A DNA stretch of 64,000 nt, taken from NCBI RefSeq assembly GCF_003254465.1, contig NZ_QDFI01000007.1:1-64000 (forward strand). The letters run 5' to 3'. Origin of the DNA: Meridianimarinicoccus zhengii. GTDB taxonomy: Bacteria > Pseudomonadota > Alphaproteobacteria > Rhodobacterales > Rhodobacteraceae. A model generated the notes under the pieces. That model saw nothing but the letters and a program-made list of their open reading frames with translations. It was not told where the DNA came from and did not search any database. Below, one piece after another: positions 8,344-17,056 of this stretch. Position numbers and translations under genes: made by a program. Each line of letters begins with the position of its first letter. Within the stretch, counting starts at the first letter, position 1.

Positions 8344-9699
8344 TCAGGCGGTGCGCAGCGGCGTCTTCATCGTCACCAGCTCCTCGGCCATCGTGGGATG
8401 GACTGCAACCACGCGGTCGAAATTCTCCTTGGTGGCGCCCATCTTCACCGCGATCCCGGCCAACTGGATCATCTCGCCCGCCTGCGGTGCCACGATGTGG
8501 CAGCCCAGAACGCGGCGGGTGGCCGCACTCACGATCAGCTTCATCAGTACCCGGTCCTCGCGCCCCGCAAAGGCCTGCTGCATCGCCTTGAAGGACGCGC
8601 AATAGACCTCGATCGGTTCCTGGTCGCGGGCTGCTTCCTCGCTCAGCCCGATGGTGCCCAGTTCCGGCTGGGTGAACACCGCCGACGGGATCAGGTCGTG
8701 ATCGGGCGATGTCGGGTTGCCCTTGAACACCGTCTCGACAAAGGCCATCGCCTCGCGGATCGCCACGGGCGTCAGGTTCACCCGGTCGGTCACGTCGCCG
8801 ATGGCATAGACCGACGGCACGCCCGTCTGGCTGTATTCATCGACCTTGATCTGGCCATTGCGCCCCGTCTCGATCCCAAGCGCCTCCAGCCCCAGCCCGG
8901 CCGTGTTGGGCTTGCGCCCCGTGGCGTACATCACCGCGTCATATGTCTCGTGCGATCCGTCCGTCGCCTTGACCCATGTCCCGCCGTCGCGGGCTTCCAT
9001 CTCCAGCACGTTGGTGCCCGTGCGCAGATGGATGCCGTTCTCTACCATCTTCTCGGCCACCAGTCCCCGCGCCTCGTCGTCGAAGCCGCGCAGCACTTGC
9101 GCCCCGCGGTAGAACTGCGTGACCTCGACCCCCAGCCCGTTGAGGATGCAGGCGAACTCGCAGGCGATGTACCCGCCGCCCACGATCAGCATCCGCTTGG
9201 GCAATTGCGGCAGGTGGAAGATGTCGTTGGAGGTGATGACATGCTCCGCACCGGCCATGTCAGGCACGAAGGGCCAGCCGCCCGTGGCGATCAGGATGTG
9301 CTTGGCGCTGATCCGCGTGCCATCGGCCAGTTCGACCTCGTGCGGGTCGCGCAGCACGGCGCGCTGCCCGAACCACGTCACGCCCGACCCGTCCAGCAGC
9401 CCCTGGTAGACCCGCTCCAGCCGGTCCAGCTCCGCCTCCAGCTTGCCGCGGAAATGGCCCCAGTCGAACGCGCCCACCGACGCATCCCAGCCATAGCCGC
9501 GCGCATCGTCCACCACCGCCGGATACCCGGACGCGAACACCATCAGCTTCTTCGGCACGCAGCCGCGGATGACGCAGGTGCCGCCCATGCGGCTTTCCTC
9601 GGCCAGAGCCACCTTCGCGCCGGTGCCGGCGGCCACGCGCGCCGCGCGCACCCCGCCCGAGCCCCCGCCGATCACGAAAAGATCATAGTCGAACGCCAT
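8344..9699 (-). CDS. gor: Glutathione-disulfide reductase
   Basis: A 451-residue cytoplasmic FAD enzyme that reduces glutathione disulfide with NADPH. An N-terminal FAD site GGGSGG (residues 11-16) precedes the redox disulfide Cys42-x4-Cys47 in TCVIRGCVPKK. The NAD(P) motif GGGYIACEFA lies near residue 176, and the catalytic His434 is in HPTMAEE near the C-terminus. The chain has the expected length. It begins nine bases after rpiA on the same strand. Confidence 0.93.
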   Translation of the reverse strand: MAFDYDLFVIGGGSGGVRAARVAAGTGAKVALAEESRMGGTCVIRGCVPKKLMVFASGYPAVVDDARGYGWDASVGAFDWGHFRGKLEAELDRLERVYQGLLDGSGVTWFGQRAVLRDPHEVELADGTRISAKHILIATGGWPFVPDMAGAEHVITSNDIFHLPQLPKRMLIVGGGYIACEFACILNGLGVEVTQFYRGAQVLRGFDDEARGLVAEKMVENGIHLRTGTNVLEMEARDGGTWVKATDGSHETYDAVMYATGRKPNTAGLGLEALGIETGRNGQIKVDEYSQTGVPSVYAIGDVTDRVNLTPVAIREAMAFVETVFKGNPTSPDHDLIPSAVFTQPELGTIGLSEEAARDQEPIEVYCASFKAMQQAFAGREDRVLMKLIVSAATRRVLGCHIVAPQAGEMIQLAGIAVKMGATKENFDRVVAVHPTMAEELVTMKTPLRTA

Positions 9700-9708
9700 G
9701 CGCCCCCC

Positions 9709-10482
9709 TCATTCCGGCAATTCCATGGCCGCGGCCATGTCCACATCGGCCCAGTCCACGCCGCCGCCACGGGTCCGCGTCTCGGCCCGCCCGTCGGGAT
9801 GGCCGATCACCACCGTGTCGCACATCCCCAGGAACAGCCCGGTTTCCACAACGCCCGGCACGCAGGTCAGATCGCACATCAGCCGGTCGGGATCGCCGAT
9901 CCGCTTCAGATGCAGGTCGTAGATCAGGTTGCCCTCGTCCGTCACCACCGGCGCGCCGTCCCGGACCCGCAACACCACGTCGCGCCCGTCCACATCCGCA
10001 TCCGCCAGAACCCCGGCGATGGCCCGCCCCGTGGCACCGTGCCCGAAGGACGTCACCTCCACCGGCAGTGGGAAGGCCCCCAGCATATCCACCGCCTTGG
10101 TCGGGTCGGTGATGACCACCAGCCGGTCGCTCGCCGCGGCCACGATCTTTTCCAGCAGATGCGCCGCCCCGCCGCCCTTGATGAGCCGGAATTCCCAGTC
10201 GAACTCGTCCGCCCCGTCGATGGTCAGGTCGAGCCCCGGCACATCGTCCAGCCCCACGACCCGCAGCCCCAGCCGCGACGCCAATTCCCCCGTCCGCGTG
10301 CTCGTCGGCACGCAGGTCAGGTCCAGCCCCTCGGCCGCCGCCCGCGCCGCGAGCGCCCGCACCATCCACGCCGCGGTGGACCCGGTGCCAAGCCCGACCC
10401 GCATCCCGTCCTCGATCAGGTCGATCGCCCGGCGCGCGGCCGCGAATTTCCCGGCATCGGCGCCGGTGGGGGGCTGGGGCAT
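9709..10482 (-). CDS. rpiA: Ribose-5-phosphate isomerase A
   Basis: A 257-residue enzyme interconverting ribose 5-phosphate and ribulose 5-phosphate in the pentose phosphate pathway. Family motifs visible are GLGTGSTA (phosphate loop), DGADEFD (catalytic region) and KGGGAA. I chose the ATG at 10480-10482 because GAGGAG lies about six bases upstream; a longer reading adds about 20 residues without such a site. Same strand as gor. Confidence 0.93.
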   Translation of the reverse strand: MPQPPTGADAGKFAAARRAIDLIEDGMRVGLGTGSTAAWMVRALAARAAAEGLDLTCVPTSTRTGELASRLGLRVVGLDDVPGLDLTIDGADEFDWEFRLIKGGGAAHLLEKIVAAASDRLVVITDPTKAVDMLGAFPLPVEVTSFGHGATGRAIAGVLADADVDGRDVVLRVRDGAPVVTDEGNLIYDLHLKRIGDPDRLMCDLTCVPGVVETGLFLGMCDTVVIGHPDGRAETRTRGGGVDWADVDMAAAMELPE

Positions 10483-10556
10483 CCCGGTCTCCTCTCGCAA
10501 CATCGCCTTCCCTATAAAGAAGCGCCCCGCGCAGCGGTAGACCAAAGCGGCAAAAA

Positions 10557-11234
10557 TCAGCCGGCCGGCCAGCCCGGCGCAGCCTCCAGGCCCGCCAGCA
10601 CCGCCCCCAGGCAGCGCCGCGGCAGCATCAGCAGCATTCCCGGCGCATCGAACGCCAGATCGACCGGCCCCTCGGCCTGGTTCGATGTGCCGATCACGCC
10701 GCCGGGGGCAAAGCCGATCCCGTCGATTGGCCAGTGAAGGCCACGGCTCTTGCCCCTCACCGGCGCCATGGGAAACAGCGACACCCGCGTGCCCGGTGCC
10801 AGATCCAGCCCGATCCGCGGCGGGGCCAGCACGATCACCTCCCGCGCGGCCAGCACGACGCAGCGCCGCATAGGCAAACGCGCCAGCGCGTTGAACACCG
10901 CCAGCGCATGGTCAAGCCGCCCGCCCCCGAATCCAACGGCCAGCACCAACGGTGCCGCGATCCGCGTGAGGCATTTCTCGAAATCGGTGCTGTCCTGCTC
11001 GGCGACCGGGTGCACCGCATCCCCCAGCGCCGCCCGCGCCGCGGCGCTCAGGCTGTCCATGTCTCCGATCACGGCGCGCGGGGTCACCCCCAGCGCCAGC
11101 GCCCTGTCGGCGCCCCCGTCGGCGGCCACCACCGGGCGGTCATGGGCACCCGCATCGGCCATGTCCGCCGCCCTCACGGGCCCGCCGCCGACCAGCACGA
11201 CCGGCCCGTCCGACGACAGGACCGGGGCGGTCAC
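10557..11234 (-). CDS. Thiamine pyrophosphokinase
   Basis: A 225-residue enzyme that converts thiamine to thiamine diphosphate with ATP. Motifs visible are AADGGADRAL, GDMDSL, DSTDFEKCL and GGGRLDH, the standard order of the catalytic domain. The start is the GTG at 11232-11234, which overlaps the DUF2842 stop by four bases (GTGA). The C-terminal thiamine-binding beta domain appears complete. Confidence 0.88.
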   Translation of the reverse strand: MTAPVLSSDGPVVLVGGGPVRAADMADAGAHDRPVVAADGGADRALALGVTPRAVIGDMDSLSAAARAALGDAVHPVAEQDSTDFEKCLTRIAAPLVLAVGFGGGRLDHALAVFNALARLPMRRCVVLAAREVIVLAPPRIGLDLAPGTRVSLFPMAPVRGKSRGLHWPIDGIGFAPGGVIGTSNQAEGPVDLAFDAPGMLLMLPRRCLGAVLAGLEAAPGWPAG

Positions 11235-11461
11235 GATCTGCCGTCCTCCGCATCGGGGTCCGGCTTGCCGATGCCCCGGAACACGGCCCGAAACGGGATC
11301 GCCCAGACGATGCCGAGCACGACATAGACAAGGAACTCCACCACCAGCGGCGGACGCCCCAGCATGTTCAGCACCGTGATGACGGCCACGATATAGGCGG
11401 GCAGACCCACCAGCAGCACCACGAGCGACCAGCGCCGCCGCGCCTTCCACGACAGGGCCAT
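11231..11461 (-). CDS. DUF2842 small membrane protein
   Basis: A 76-residue protein with two hydrophobic segments and the family pattern KARRRWSL plus FRAVFRGIGKPDPDAED at the end. It fits DUF2842, a small alphaproteobacterial family of unknown function. It is translationally coupled to thiamine pyrophosphokinase by a GTGA overlap. Confidence 0.82.
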   Translation of the reverse strand: MALSWKARRRWSLVVLLVGLPAYIVAVITVLNMLGRPPLVVEFLVYVVLGIVWAIPFRAVFRGIGKPDPDAEDGRS

Positions 11462-11520
11462 GGCATGTCTCCTTTGCTTTGCACCGGACCTAACCGCGCA
11501 CGCGCCGCTTTCAACGCCGA

Positions 11521-12816
11521 TCAGTCCGCGAACGGATCGGTGACAAGGATCGTGTCGTCGCGTTCCGGCGAGGTGGACAGCAGCGCCACCGGGCAGTCGA
11601 TCAGCTCCTCGATCCGGCGCACATACTTGATGGCAGCGCCCGGAAGGTCCGCCCAGGACCGCGCGCCGGCCGTGCTGCCCTGCCAGCCCTCCATCTCCTC
11701 ATAGACCGGTACGACCCGCGCCTGCGCCTCGGCGGCGGTGGGCAGGTAATCCAGCCGCTCCCCGTCCAGCTCATAGCCCACGCAGATCTTCAGCGTCTCG
11801 AACCCGTCGAGCACGTCGAGCTTGGTCAGCGAAATCCCCGTCACCCCCGACACCGCGCAGGTCTGGCGCACCAGCACCGCGTCGAACCACCCGCAGCGGC
11901 GCTTGCGCCCCGTGGTGGTGCCGAACTCGTGCCCGCGCTCGCCCAGCCGCTGCCCGTCGTCATCGAACAACTCGGTCGGGAACGGGCCTTCGCCCACGCG
12001 GGTCGTATAGGCCTTCACGATCCCCAGCACATAGTCGATGGCCGACGGGCCCACGCCCACGCCAGTCGCCGCCTGCCCCGCGATGACGTTGGACGAGGTC
12101 ACGAACGGATAGGTCCCGAAATCGATGTCCAGCAGCGCGCCCTGCGCCCCTTCGAACAGGATGCGTTTCCCGGCGCGGCGCTTTTCGTTCATGACCTTCC
12201 AGACCGGGGCCGCATAGGGCAGGATCTTGGGCGCTATCTCGCGCAGGCTTGCGATCAGCGCGTCGCGGTCGATGGGGTCGATCCCCAGCCCCCGGCGCAG
12301 CGGGTCGTGGTGCTGGAGCGCCCGGTCCACCCGTGCCTCCAGCGTCGCGGCATCGGCCAGGTCCGCCACGCGGATCACCCGGCGGCCGACCTTGTCCTCA
12401 TAGGCCGGGCCGATCCCGCGCCCCGTGGTGCCGATCTTGGTGCCCGAACTTGCGGCTTCCTCCCGCGCGCGGTCCAGCTCGCCATGAAACGGCAGGATCA
12501 GCGGCGTGTTCTCGGCGATCATCAGCGTCCCGGGCGTGATCTCCACACCCTGCGCGCGGACCGTCTCGATCTCCTTCACCAGATGCCACGGGTCGAGCAC
12601 GACGCCGTTGCCGATGACCGACAGCTTGCCGGGGCGCACGACCCCCGACGGCAGCGCGTGCAGCTTGTAGACCGTCCCGTCCACCACCAGCGTGTGACCC
12701 GCGTTGTGCCCGCCCTGAAAGCGGGCGATCACGTCGGCACGCGCGCTCAGCCAATCGACGATCTTGCCTTTTCCCTCGTCACCCCACTGGGCGCCGACTA
12801 CGACGACATTGGCCAC
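11521..12816 (-). CDS. purA: Adenylosuccinate synthetase
   Basis: A 431-residue enzyme catalysing the GTP-dependent joining of IMP and aspartate in AMP synthesis. The N-terminal [18 protein letters not shown]-loop with the catalytic Asp, [23 protein letters not shown] and [11 protein letters not shown] are all intact. Length is normal. It is divergent from the M42 peptidase gene, with a spacer carrying 11-bp tandem repeats. Confidence 0.97.
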   Translation of the reverse strand: MANVVVVGAQWGDEGKGKIVDWLSARADVIARFQGGHNAGHTLVVDGTVYKLHALPSGVVRPGKLSVIGNGVVLDPWHLVKEIETVRAQGVEITPGTLMIAENTPLILPFHGELDRAREEAASSGTKIGTTGRGIGPAYEDKVGRRVIRVADLADAATLEARVDRALQHHDPLRRGLGIDPIDRDALIASLREIAPKILPYAAPVWKVMNEKRRAGKRILFEGAQGALLDIDFGTYPFVTSSNVIAGQAATGVGVGPSAIDYVLGIVKAYTTRVGEGPFPTELFDDDGQRLGERGHEFGTTTGRKRRCGWFDAVLVRQTCAVSGVTGISLTKLDVLDGFETLKICVGYELDGERLDYLPTAAEAQARVVPVYEEMEGWQGSTAGARSWADLPGAAIKYVRRIEELIDCPVALLSTSPERDDTILVTDPFAD

Positions 12817-12886
12817 GGTTCATCCCCTCGTTCTGGTCCGGCGACCGCTATAACGGCGCCCCGCGCGGGGAACAATCGGGTTGCGG

Positions 12887-12930
12887 AGTCCTACGAGAGT
12901 CATACAGGAGTCATATGCAATTCATACGCG
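12887..12930 (+). repeat. Four tandem 11-bp repeats in the purA/M42 spacer
   Basis: Four contiguous 11-mers read AGTCCTACGAG, AGTCATACAGG, AGTCATATGCA and ATTCATACGCG. Positions 3, 4, 6 and 7 are invariant and the consensus is A-G-T-C-A-T-A-C. Eleven bases is close to one helical turn, so all copies face the same side of the DNA. The array ends 25 bases before the M42 start codon. Confidence 0.7.
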
Positions 12931-12955
12931 GCTCAGACGCCCCGAAAGGACCCCC

Positions 12956-14005
12956 ATGACCGATCAGCCCGACCTGAACATCGACCTGTTGCGCAAGCTC
13001 TGCGAAACCCCCGGCGTACCGGGCCACGAGGACCGTATCCGCGACCTCATCCGAAGCGAAATCAATGGTCTGTTCGACGATGTTGAAGAAGACGCGATGG
13101 GGTCGCTCCTGTGCCGGCGCAAGGGCACGGGGACCGACCCGCTCAAGGTCATGCTGCTGTGCCACATGGACGAAATCGGTTTTCTTGTCAGTCACATAAC
13201 CGACAAGGGCTTTCTTTACGTCCAGCCCGTCGGCGGCTTCGATCCGCGCAATCTGTTTTCCCGCCGTGTCCGCGTCTGCACGGAAAACGGCGACCTGATC
13301 GGCGTGATGAACCCGGGCGGCCGCCCGGTCCATATCGCCACGCCCGAAGACCGCAAGAAAGTCCCTGAAATCAGTGATTTCTTCATCGATCTTGGACTCG
13401 GCGAGGCGACCAAAGACCATGTGCAGGTCGGCGACATGGTGGTCATGGAGGAACCCTTCATCGAAATGGGCGACAAGGTCGTGTCCAAGGCGCTCGACAA
13501 CCGCATCGCCTGCTGGATCGGCATCGAAGCCATTAAGATGCTTGGCGAATTCCGCGCAGATGCCGACATCCACGTCGCCTTCACCTGCCAGGAAGAGGTC
13601 GGCTTGCGCGGCGCGCGCACCGCGTCCTTCGCCATCCGCCCCGATATCGGCATCGGCGTCGACACGACGCTCGCCTGCGACACGCCCGGCGTGCCCGAAC
13701 AGGACCGCACGACCGAGCAGGGCAAGGGCTTCGGGCTGCATATCCGCGACGGATCCTTCATTGCCGACAAGGGCTTGGTCGATACCTTCGCCAATCTCGC
13801 CGAGGCGGAGGAGATCCCGTTCCAGCGCACGATGCTGCGCGCCGGCGGGCAGGACGGTGCCGCCGCCCAGCAATCCGCCGCCGGGGCCCGCGCCATCGGC
13901 ATCGTCGTCGGCACCCGCTACATCCACACGGTGACCGAGACGATCCACAAGACGGACCTTGCCGCCGCGCGCGACATCGTCGCCGCCTACCTGCGCACGA
14001 TGTAG
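12956..14005 (+). CDS. M42-family metallopeptidase
   Basis: A 349-residue dimetal aminopeptidase of the M42 (FrvX/PepA-like) family, predicted cytoplasmic. Metal ligands expected in the family are visible as His70 (CHMDEIGF), Asp181 (ALDNRIACW), Glu213-Glu214 (CQEEVGLRGA), Asp236 (GVDTTLACD) and a late His in IHTVTETIH. The start ATG at 12956 has AAAGGA six bases upstream. It is divergent from purA. Substrate preference (peptides, or a deacylase-type role) is not evident. Confidence 0.88.
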   Translation: MTDQPDLNIDLLRKLCETPGVPGHEDRIRDLIRSEINGLFDDVEEDAMGSLLCRRKGTGTDPLKVMLLCHMDEIGFLVSHITDKGFLYVQPVGGFDPRNLFSRRVRVCTENGDLIGVMNPGGRPVHIATPEDRKKVPEISDFFIDLGLGEATKDHVQVGDMVVMEEPFIEMGDKVVSKALDNRIACWIGIEAIKMLGEFRADADIHVAFTCQEEVGLRGARTASFAIRPDIGIGVDTTLACDTPGVPEQDRTTEQGKGFGLHIRDGSFIADKGLVDTFANLAEAEEIPFQRTMLRAGGQDGAAAQQSAAGARAIGIVVGTRYIHTVTETIHKTDLAAARDIVAAYLRTM

Positions 14006-14035
14006 GATCGCCGTGGAAGCCTATGGAAAACAAGG

Positions 14036-14064
14036 AACCCCGGATGCGACAACATCCGGGGTTT
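14036..14064. terminator. Bidirectional hairpin terminator
   Basis: An 11-bp perfect stem, AACCCCGGATG (14036-14046) and CATCCGGGGTT (14053-14063), with a six-base loop. It lies between the convergent M42 peptidase and heme-binding-like genes and can serve both. Confidence 0.75.
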
Positions 14065-14084
14065 CGTGTGCGAAACGCCTGCGA

Positions 14085-14600
14085 TCAGAACGCGATGTCG
14101 AACTCGATCGCGGCGATCCCTGCCTCGGCGCAATCGTCGTCCAGCGACGGACCCGGCGCACCCGACACGCCGATCCCGCCCACGACCGACCCGTCGCCCG
14201 ACATCACGAGCATCCCCCCGCCCAGCGGCAGCGCCATGTCGAGGAACCGGATGCCGTAGGATTCGGTTTCCGGCAGGGTCTCCGTGTGCAAATCCGACGT
14301 CGCCGTGCGGAAACTCACCGCGGTCCAAGCCTTGCGGAAGGACGTGTCATGCACATGCGCCCCGGCGAAGCGATCGCGCAGGAACACCTGTGGCAGACCG
14401 AAACGGTCCACAACGGTCACGCCGACCTGGTACCCGGACTCCCGGCAGTTTTCCAACGCAGCTTGCGCAGCTTTCAGGGCGATCTCGGGCTTCAGCACCT
14501 GCAACGTGACGAAGGCCCCGTCATCCTGCGCCTGCGCGGTCCCCGCCGCCAGCCCGACCGCCAGCGCCAGCGCGGCGGCGCGCCGTGTCTTTCCTGTCAT
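14085..14600 (-). CDS. Exported GlcG/HbpS-family heme-binding-like protein
   Basis: A 171-residue protein with a clear signal peptide (about residues 1-25) and a GlcG/HbpS (DUF336) domain. Typical motifs are VTVVDRFGLPQVFLRD, KAWTAVSFR, LPLGGGMLV and GGIGVSGAPG. Members bind heme or cobalamin-like ligands; the ligand here is unknown. Its ATG overlaps the soxS stop by four bases (ATGA), so it is co-translated with soxS and likely sox-linked. Confidence 0.8.
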   Translation of the reverse strand: MTGKTRRAAALALAVGLAAGTAQAQDDGAFVTLQVLKPEIALKAAQAALENCRESGYQVGVTVVDRFGLPQVFLRDRFAGAHVHDTSFRKAWTAVSFRTATSDLHTETLPETESYGIRFLDMALPLGGGMLVMSGDGSVVGGIGVSGAPGPSLDDDCAEAGIAAIEFDIAF

Positions 14601-14974
14601 TCCTGCTCTCCTCCAAATTCCGTGTTGTCCCGCAGCAGGCTGGCCAGCCCCCACCAGAACATCTCCTCCCCCGGATAGCCTTCCATCCGGGCCAGTTCGC
14701 GCCCGTCCTCCACCAGAATGAACGTCGGCGTGAACACCGCGCGCCCGGCCAGGTCCAGGTCCTCTGGAACGGGTGCGCGCAGGTCGATCCGCCGAAGCGG
14801 CGCGAACGCGCCTTCGGGCGTCTTGGGATAGATCGGCGCGATGGCCGCGTCCCATTGCGCGCACCAGTGGCAGCCGTGCTGTTCCACCATCACCAGTTCG
14901 ACCTGCGCCGCCGCTTGCGACACGACCAACGTGACAGCCGCGGCGATCCGGGCGACCCATCGACATCTGCGCAT
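14597..14974 (-). CDS. soxS: SoxS, periplasmic thioredoxin-like protein
   Basis: A 125-residue exported thioredoxin-fold protein with a signal peptide ending near AAAQ (residue 24) and a redox motif Cys35-His-Trp-Cys38 (HGCHWCAQW). SoxS reactivates the SoxYZ carrier in Paracoccus. The cis-Pro region reads FTPTFIL. The ATG at 14972-14974 is preceded by GGGAGGTG on the minus strand. Divergent from soxV. Confidence 0.85.
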   Translation of the reverse strand: MRRCRWVARIAAAVTLVVSQAAAQVELVMVEQHGCHWCAQWDAAIAPIYPKTPEGAFAPLRRIDLRAPVPEDLDLAGRAVFTPTFILVEDGRELARMEGYPGEEMFWWGLASLLRDNTEFGGEQE

Positions 14975-15000
14975 GTTTGCCGCACCTCCCGCGAACCGGC

Positions 15001-15032
15001 GTTCTTGCAAAGATCATAGAATGAGAATGTAA
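15001..15032. promoter_or_regulatory. soxS-soxV divergent control region
   Basis: TTGCAA (15005-15010), a 17-base spacer and TGTAAT (15028-15033) form a soxV-directed promoter. The spacer holds CATAGA (15015-15020) and GAATGTAA (15025-15032). GTTCTTGCA (15001-15009), CATAGA and GAAT-purine-TAA recur in the same order in the soxW-soxX spacer. The shared set is a candidate SoxR-type operator, by analogy with the two SoxR sites described in Pseudaminobacter; no soxR is in this window. Confidence 0.55.
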
Positions 15033-15073
15033 TCCTCACAAGCCGCGGCTTACGGCGGCTGGAGGAGGGACCC

Positions 15074-15823
15074 TTGTTCGACGTCACCGTGCTCAGCGCC
15101 CTTGTGGGCGGGCTGATCGTGTTCTTCTCACCCTGCATCCTGCCGATCGTGCCGTTCTACCTGTCCTACATGGCGGGGGCGAGCATGGCCGAGATTCAGG
15201 GCGAGGGTCATGATGGCGCCCTGCCCGCGGGCCTGCGCCGCCGGGCGGTGTTGGCGTCGATCATGTTCTCGCTCGGGATCATCACGGTGTTCGTTCTTCT
15301 GGGGGCGGCGGCGTTCAGCCTCAGCCAGCAGTTCCGCAGCTACCAGACCGAGTTCCGCATCGTCGCGGCGCTGATCGTGCTGGTGCTGGGGCTGCATTTC
15401 CTCGGGGTGATCCGGGTGGGGTTTCTCAACCGGTCGTTCAGCGTGGACAGCGGCCGCACGGGCGAGATGTCGGTGATGGGCGCCTTCGTCGTGGGCCTTG
15501 CCTTCGCCGCGGGCTGGACCCCGTGCGTCGGTGGCGTGCTGACGGCGGTGATCTTCCAGGCCAGCCAGGAAAGCACGGCGCAACAGGGCTTGCTGCTGAT
15601 GCTGGTGTTCGGTGTGGGCATGACGGCGCCGTTCGTCGTCGCGGCGGGGTTCATCGGGCCGTTCCTGCGCTTTGCCAGCCGGTTCCGGCGGCATCTTGGC
15701 AAGGTCGAAAAAGGGATGGGCGCGTTCCTGATCCTGTTCGCGGTGCTGATCGCCACGGACAGCGTCAACTTCATCGCCGCGTGGATGCTCGACACGTTCC
15801 CGGCGTTTCAATCCATGGTCTAG
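15074..15823 (+). CDS. soxV: SoxV, CcdA-like thiol-electron transporter
   Basis: A 249-residue inner-membrane protein of the CcdA/DsbD family with about six transmembrane helices. It passes electrons from cytoplasmic thioredoxin to periplasmic SoxW and SoxS. The two conserved membrane Cys are Cys21 in FFSPCILP and Cys152 in GWTPCVGG. It starts with TTG at 15074 after a strong GGAGGAGGGA site. soxW follows after 23 bases. Confidence 0.9.
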   Translation: MFDVTVLSALVGGLIVFFSPCILPIVPFYLSYMAGASMAEIQGEGHDGALPAGLRRRAVLASIMFSLGIITVFVLLGAAAFSLSQQFRSYQTEFRIVAALIVLVLGLHFLGVIRVGFLNRSFSVDSGRTGEMSVMGAFVVGLAFAAGWTPCVGGVLTAVIFQASQESTAQQGLLLMLVFGVGMTAPFVVAAGFIGPFLRFASRFRRHLGKVEKGMGAFLILFAVLIATDSVNFIAAWMLDTFPAFQSMV

Positions 15824-15846
15824 GCCATGACAGAAGGGAGGATGAC

Positions 15847-16431
15847 ATGACACGATTTCTGGCCGCACTGGCGACCGCACTGGCCTTCGCGCTGCCCGCG
15901 GGGGCGGCGGAACTGGGCGACGACGGGCTGCACAAGACCGACTGGATGCGCGAGACGTTCCTCGACCTGCGCGAGGATCTTGCCGAGGCCAATGCCGAGG
16001 GCAAACGACTCGCCATCATCTTCGAACAGCGCGGCTGCATCTATTGCGCCAAGATGCACGAAGAAGTGTTCCCTCGCCCCGAGATCGCCGACTATCTGCG
16101 CGAGAATTTCTTCGTGGTGCAACTGAACCTGCACGGTGCGCTGGAGGTCACGGATTTCGACGGCGACGTGCGCAGCGAACGCGACATGGCGCGCAAATGG
16201 GGGCTGCTGTTCACGCCGACGATGATCTTCCTGCCGCCCGATGTGGAGGAAGACGACACCACCGCCGTCCAGGCCGCCGTTGTCACCATGCCCGGCGCGT
16301 TCGGCGCGCAGACGACCTATGACATGCTCGTCTGGGTGAACGAGGAACGCTACGCGATCGAGGATGGCGAGGATTTCCAGCGCTACCACGCGCGCATGAT
16401 CGCGGAACGGCAGGCCGCTTCGGCGCAGTGA
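15847..16431 (+). CDS. soxW: SoxW, periplasmic thioredoxin
   Basis: A 194-residue exported thioredoxin-like protein with a signal peptide ending near GAA (residue 21). The active site is Cys64-Ile-Tyr-Cys67 in QRGCIYCAKM and the cis-Pro segment reads LFTPTMIFL. It takes electrons from SoxV and keeps sox thiols reduced. The ATG at 15847 is the only one that stays open. No gene follows for 117 bases, where the soxX control region lies. Confidence 0.88.
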   Translation: MTRFLAALATALAFALPAGAAELGDDGLHKTDWMRETFLDLREDLAEANAEGKRLAIIFEQRGCIYCAKMHEEVFPRPEIADYLRENFFVVQLNLHGALEVTDFDGDVRSERDMARKWGLLFTPTMIFLPPDVEEDDTTAVQAAVVTMPGAFGAQTTYDMLVWVNEERYAIEDGEDFQRYHARMIAERQAASAQ

Positions 16432-16474
16432 TTCGAACCGGACGTTCTGCACAAACTGACGCAGGCGGGTTTCT

Positions 16475-16517
16475 GTTCTTGCACCGGCAAAGGGTGCTCG
16501 CATAGATTTGAATATAA
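16475..16517 (+). promoter_or_regulatory. soxW-soxX spacer control region
   Basis: GTTCTTGCA (16475-16483), CATAGA (16501-16506) and GAATATAA (16510-16517) repeat, in the same order, the elements of the soxS-soxV spacer, with 17 rather than 5 bases between the first two. TATAAG (16513-16518) could be the -10 of the soxXYZABCD promoter. It lies about 30 bases before the soxX start. Confidence 0.5.
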
Positions 16518-16548
16518 GAAACTGATAGCTTCGACTTTGGGAGGAGAC

Positions 16549-17034
16549 ATGAAGCACCTGTCCAACATGATCGCGGCCGCGGGGCTGGCGGTGCTAGGCG
16601 CTTCCGCCGGGCACGCGGCCGAAACCGCCCCCGGCGCGGTCAGCCATGACGAATACGGTGGCGTCGCGACCTCGCTGACCGGCGCGCCGGGCGACCCGGC
16701 GCGGGGAGCCGAGATCATGACCAGCCGCGGGCTCGGCAACTGCATCGCCTGCCACCAGGTGTCGGCACTGAGCCATGCGCCGTGGCATGGCGAGGTGGGC
16801 CCGCCGCTCGACGGCGCGGGCGACCGCTGGACCGAAGCGGATCTGCGCGGGATCGTGGTGAATTCCAAGATGGTCTTCGATGGCACCATCATGCCGGCCT
16901 ATTACAAGGTCAGCGGCTTCACCCGTCCGGGCGACTTGTACACCGGCAAGGCGGCGCCCGCCGACCTGCCCCCGGTCCTGACGGCGCAGCAGGTGGAAGA
17001 CGTGGTCGCCTTCCTGCTGACGCTCAAGGACTGA
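16549..17034 (+). CDS. soxX: SoxX, monoheme cytochrome c
   Basis: A 161-residue periplasmic cytochrome subunit of SoxXA, which oxidatively links thiosulfate to the SoxY cysteine. A signal peptide ends near HAAE (residue 24). The heme site is Cys65-x2-Cys68-His69 (NCIACHQ) and Met115 in GTIMPAYYK is the likely distal ligand. The start follows GGGAGGAG. It is first in the soxXYZABCD run. Confidence 0.93.
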   Translation: MKHLSNMIAAAGLAVLGASAGHAAETAPGAVSHDEYGGVATSLTGAPGDPARGAEIMTSRGLGNCIACHQVSALSHAPWHGEVGPPLDGAGDRWTEADLRGIVVNSKMVFDGTIMPAYYKVSGFTRPGDLYTGKAAPADLPPVLTAQQVEDVVAFLLTLKD

Positions 17035-17056
17035 CATTCACCGAAAGGAGCACATC

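Noticed and set aside
8398-10737. Very long plus-strand open frame (779 codons)
   Set aside because: It lies antisense to gor and rpiA, both with intact active sites, and its His/Arg/Gln-rich product has no recognisable domain; a GC-rich shadow frame.
12887-12930. CRISPR-like repeat array
   Set aside because: Repeats are contiguous 11-mers without spacers and no cas genes are present.
12881-12955. N-terminal extension of the M42 peptidase through the 11-bp repeats
   Set aside because: The repeats have a non-triplet period and a good ribosome-binding site precedes the ATG at 12956.
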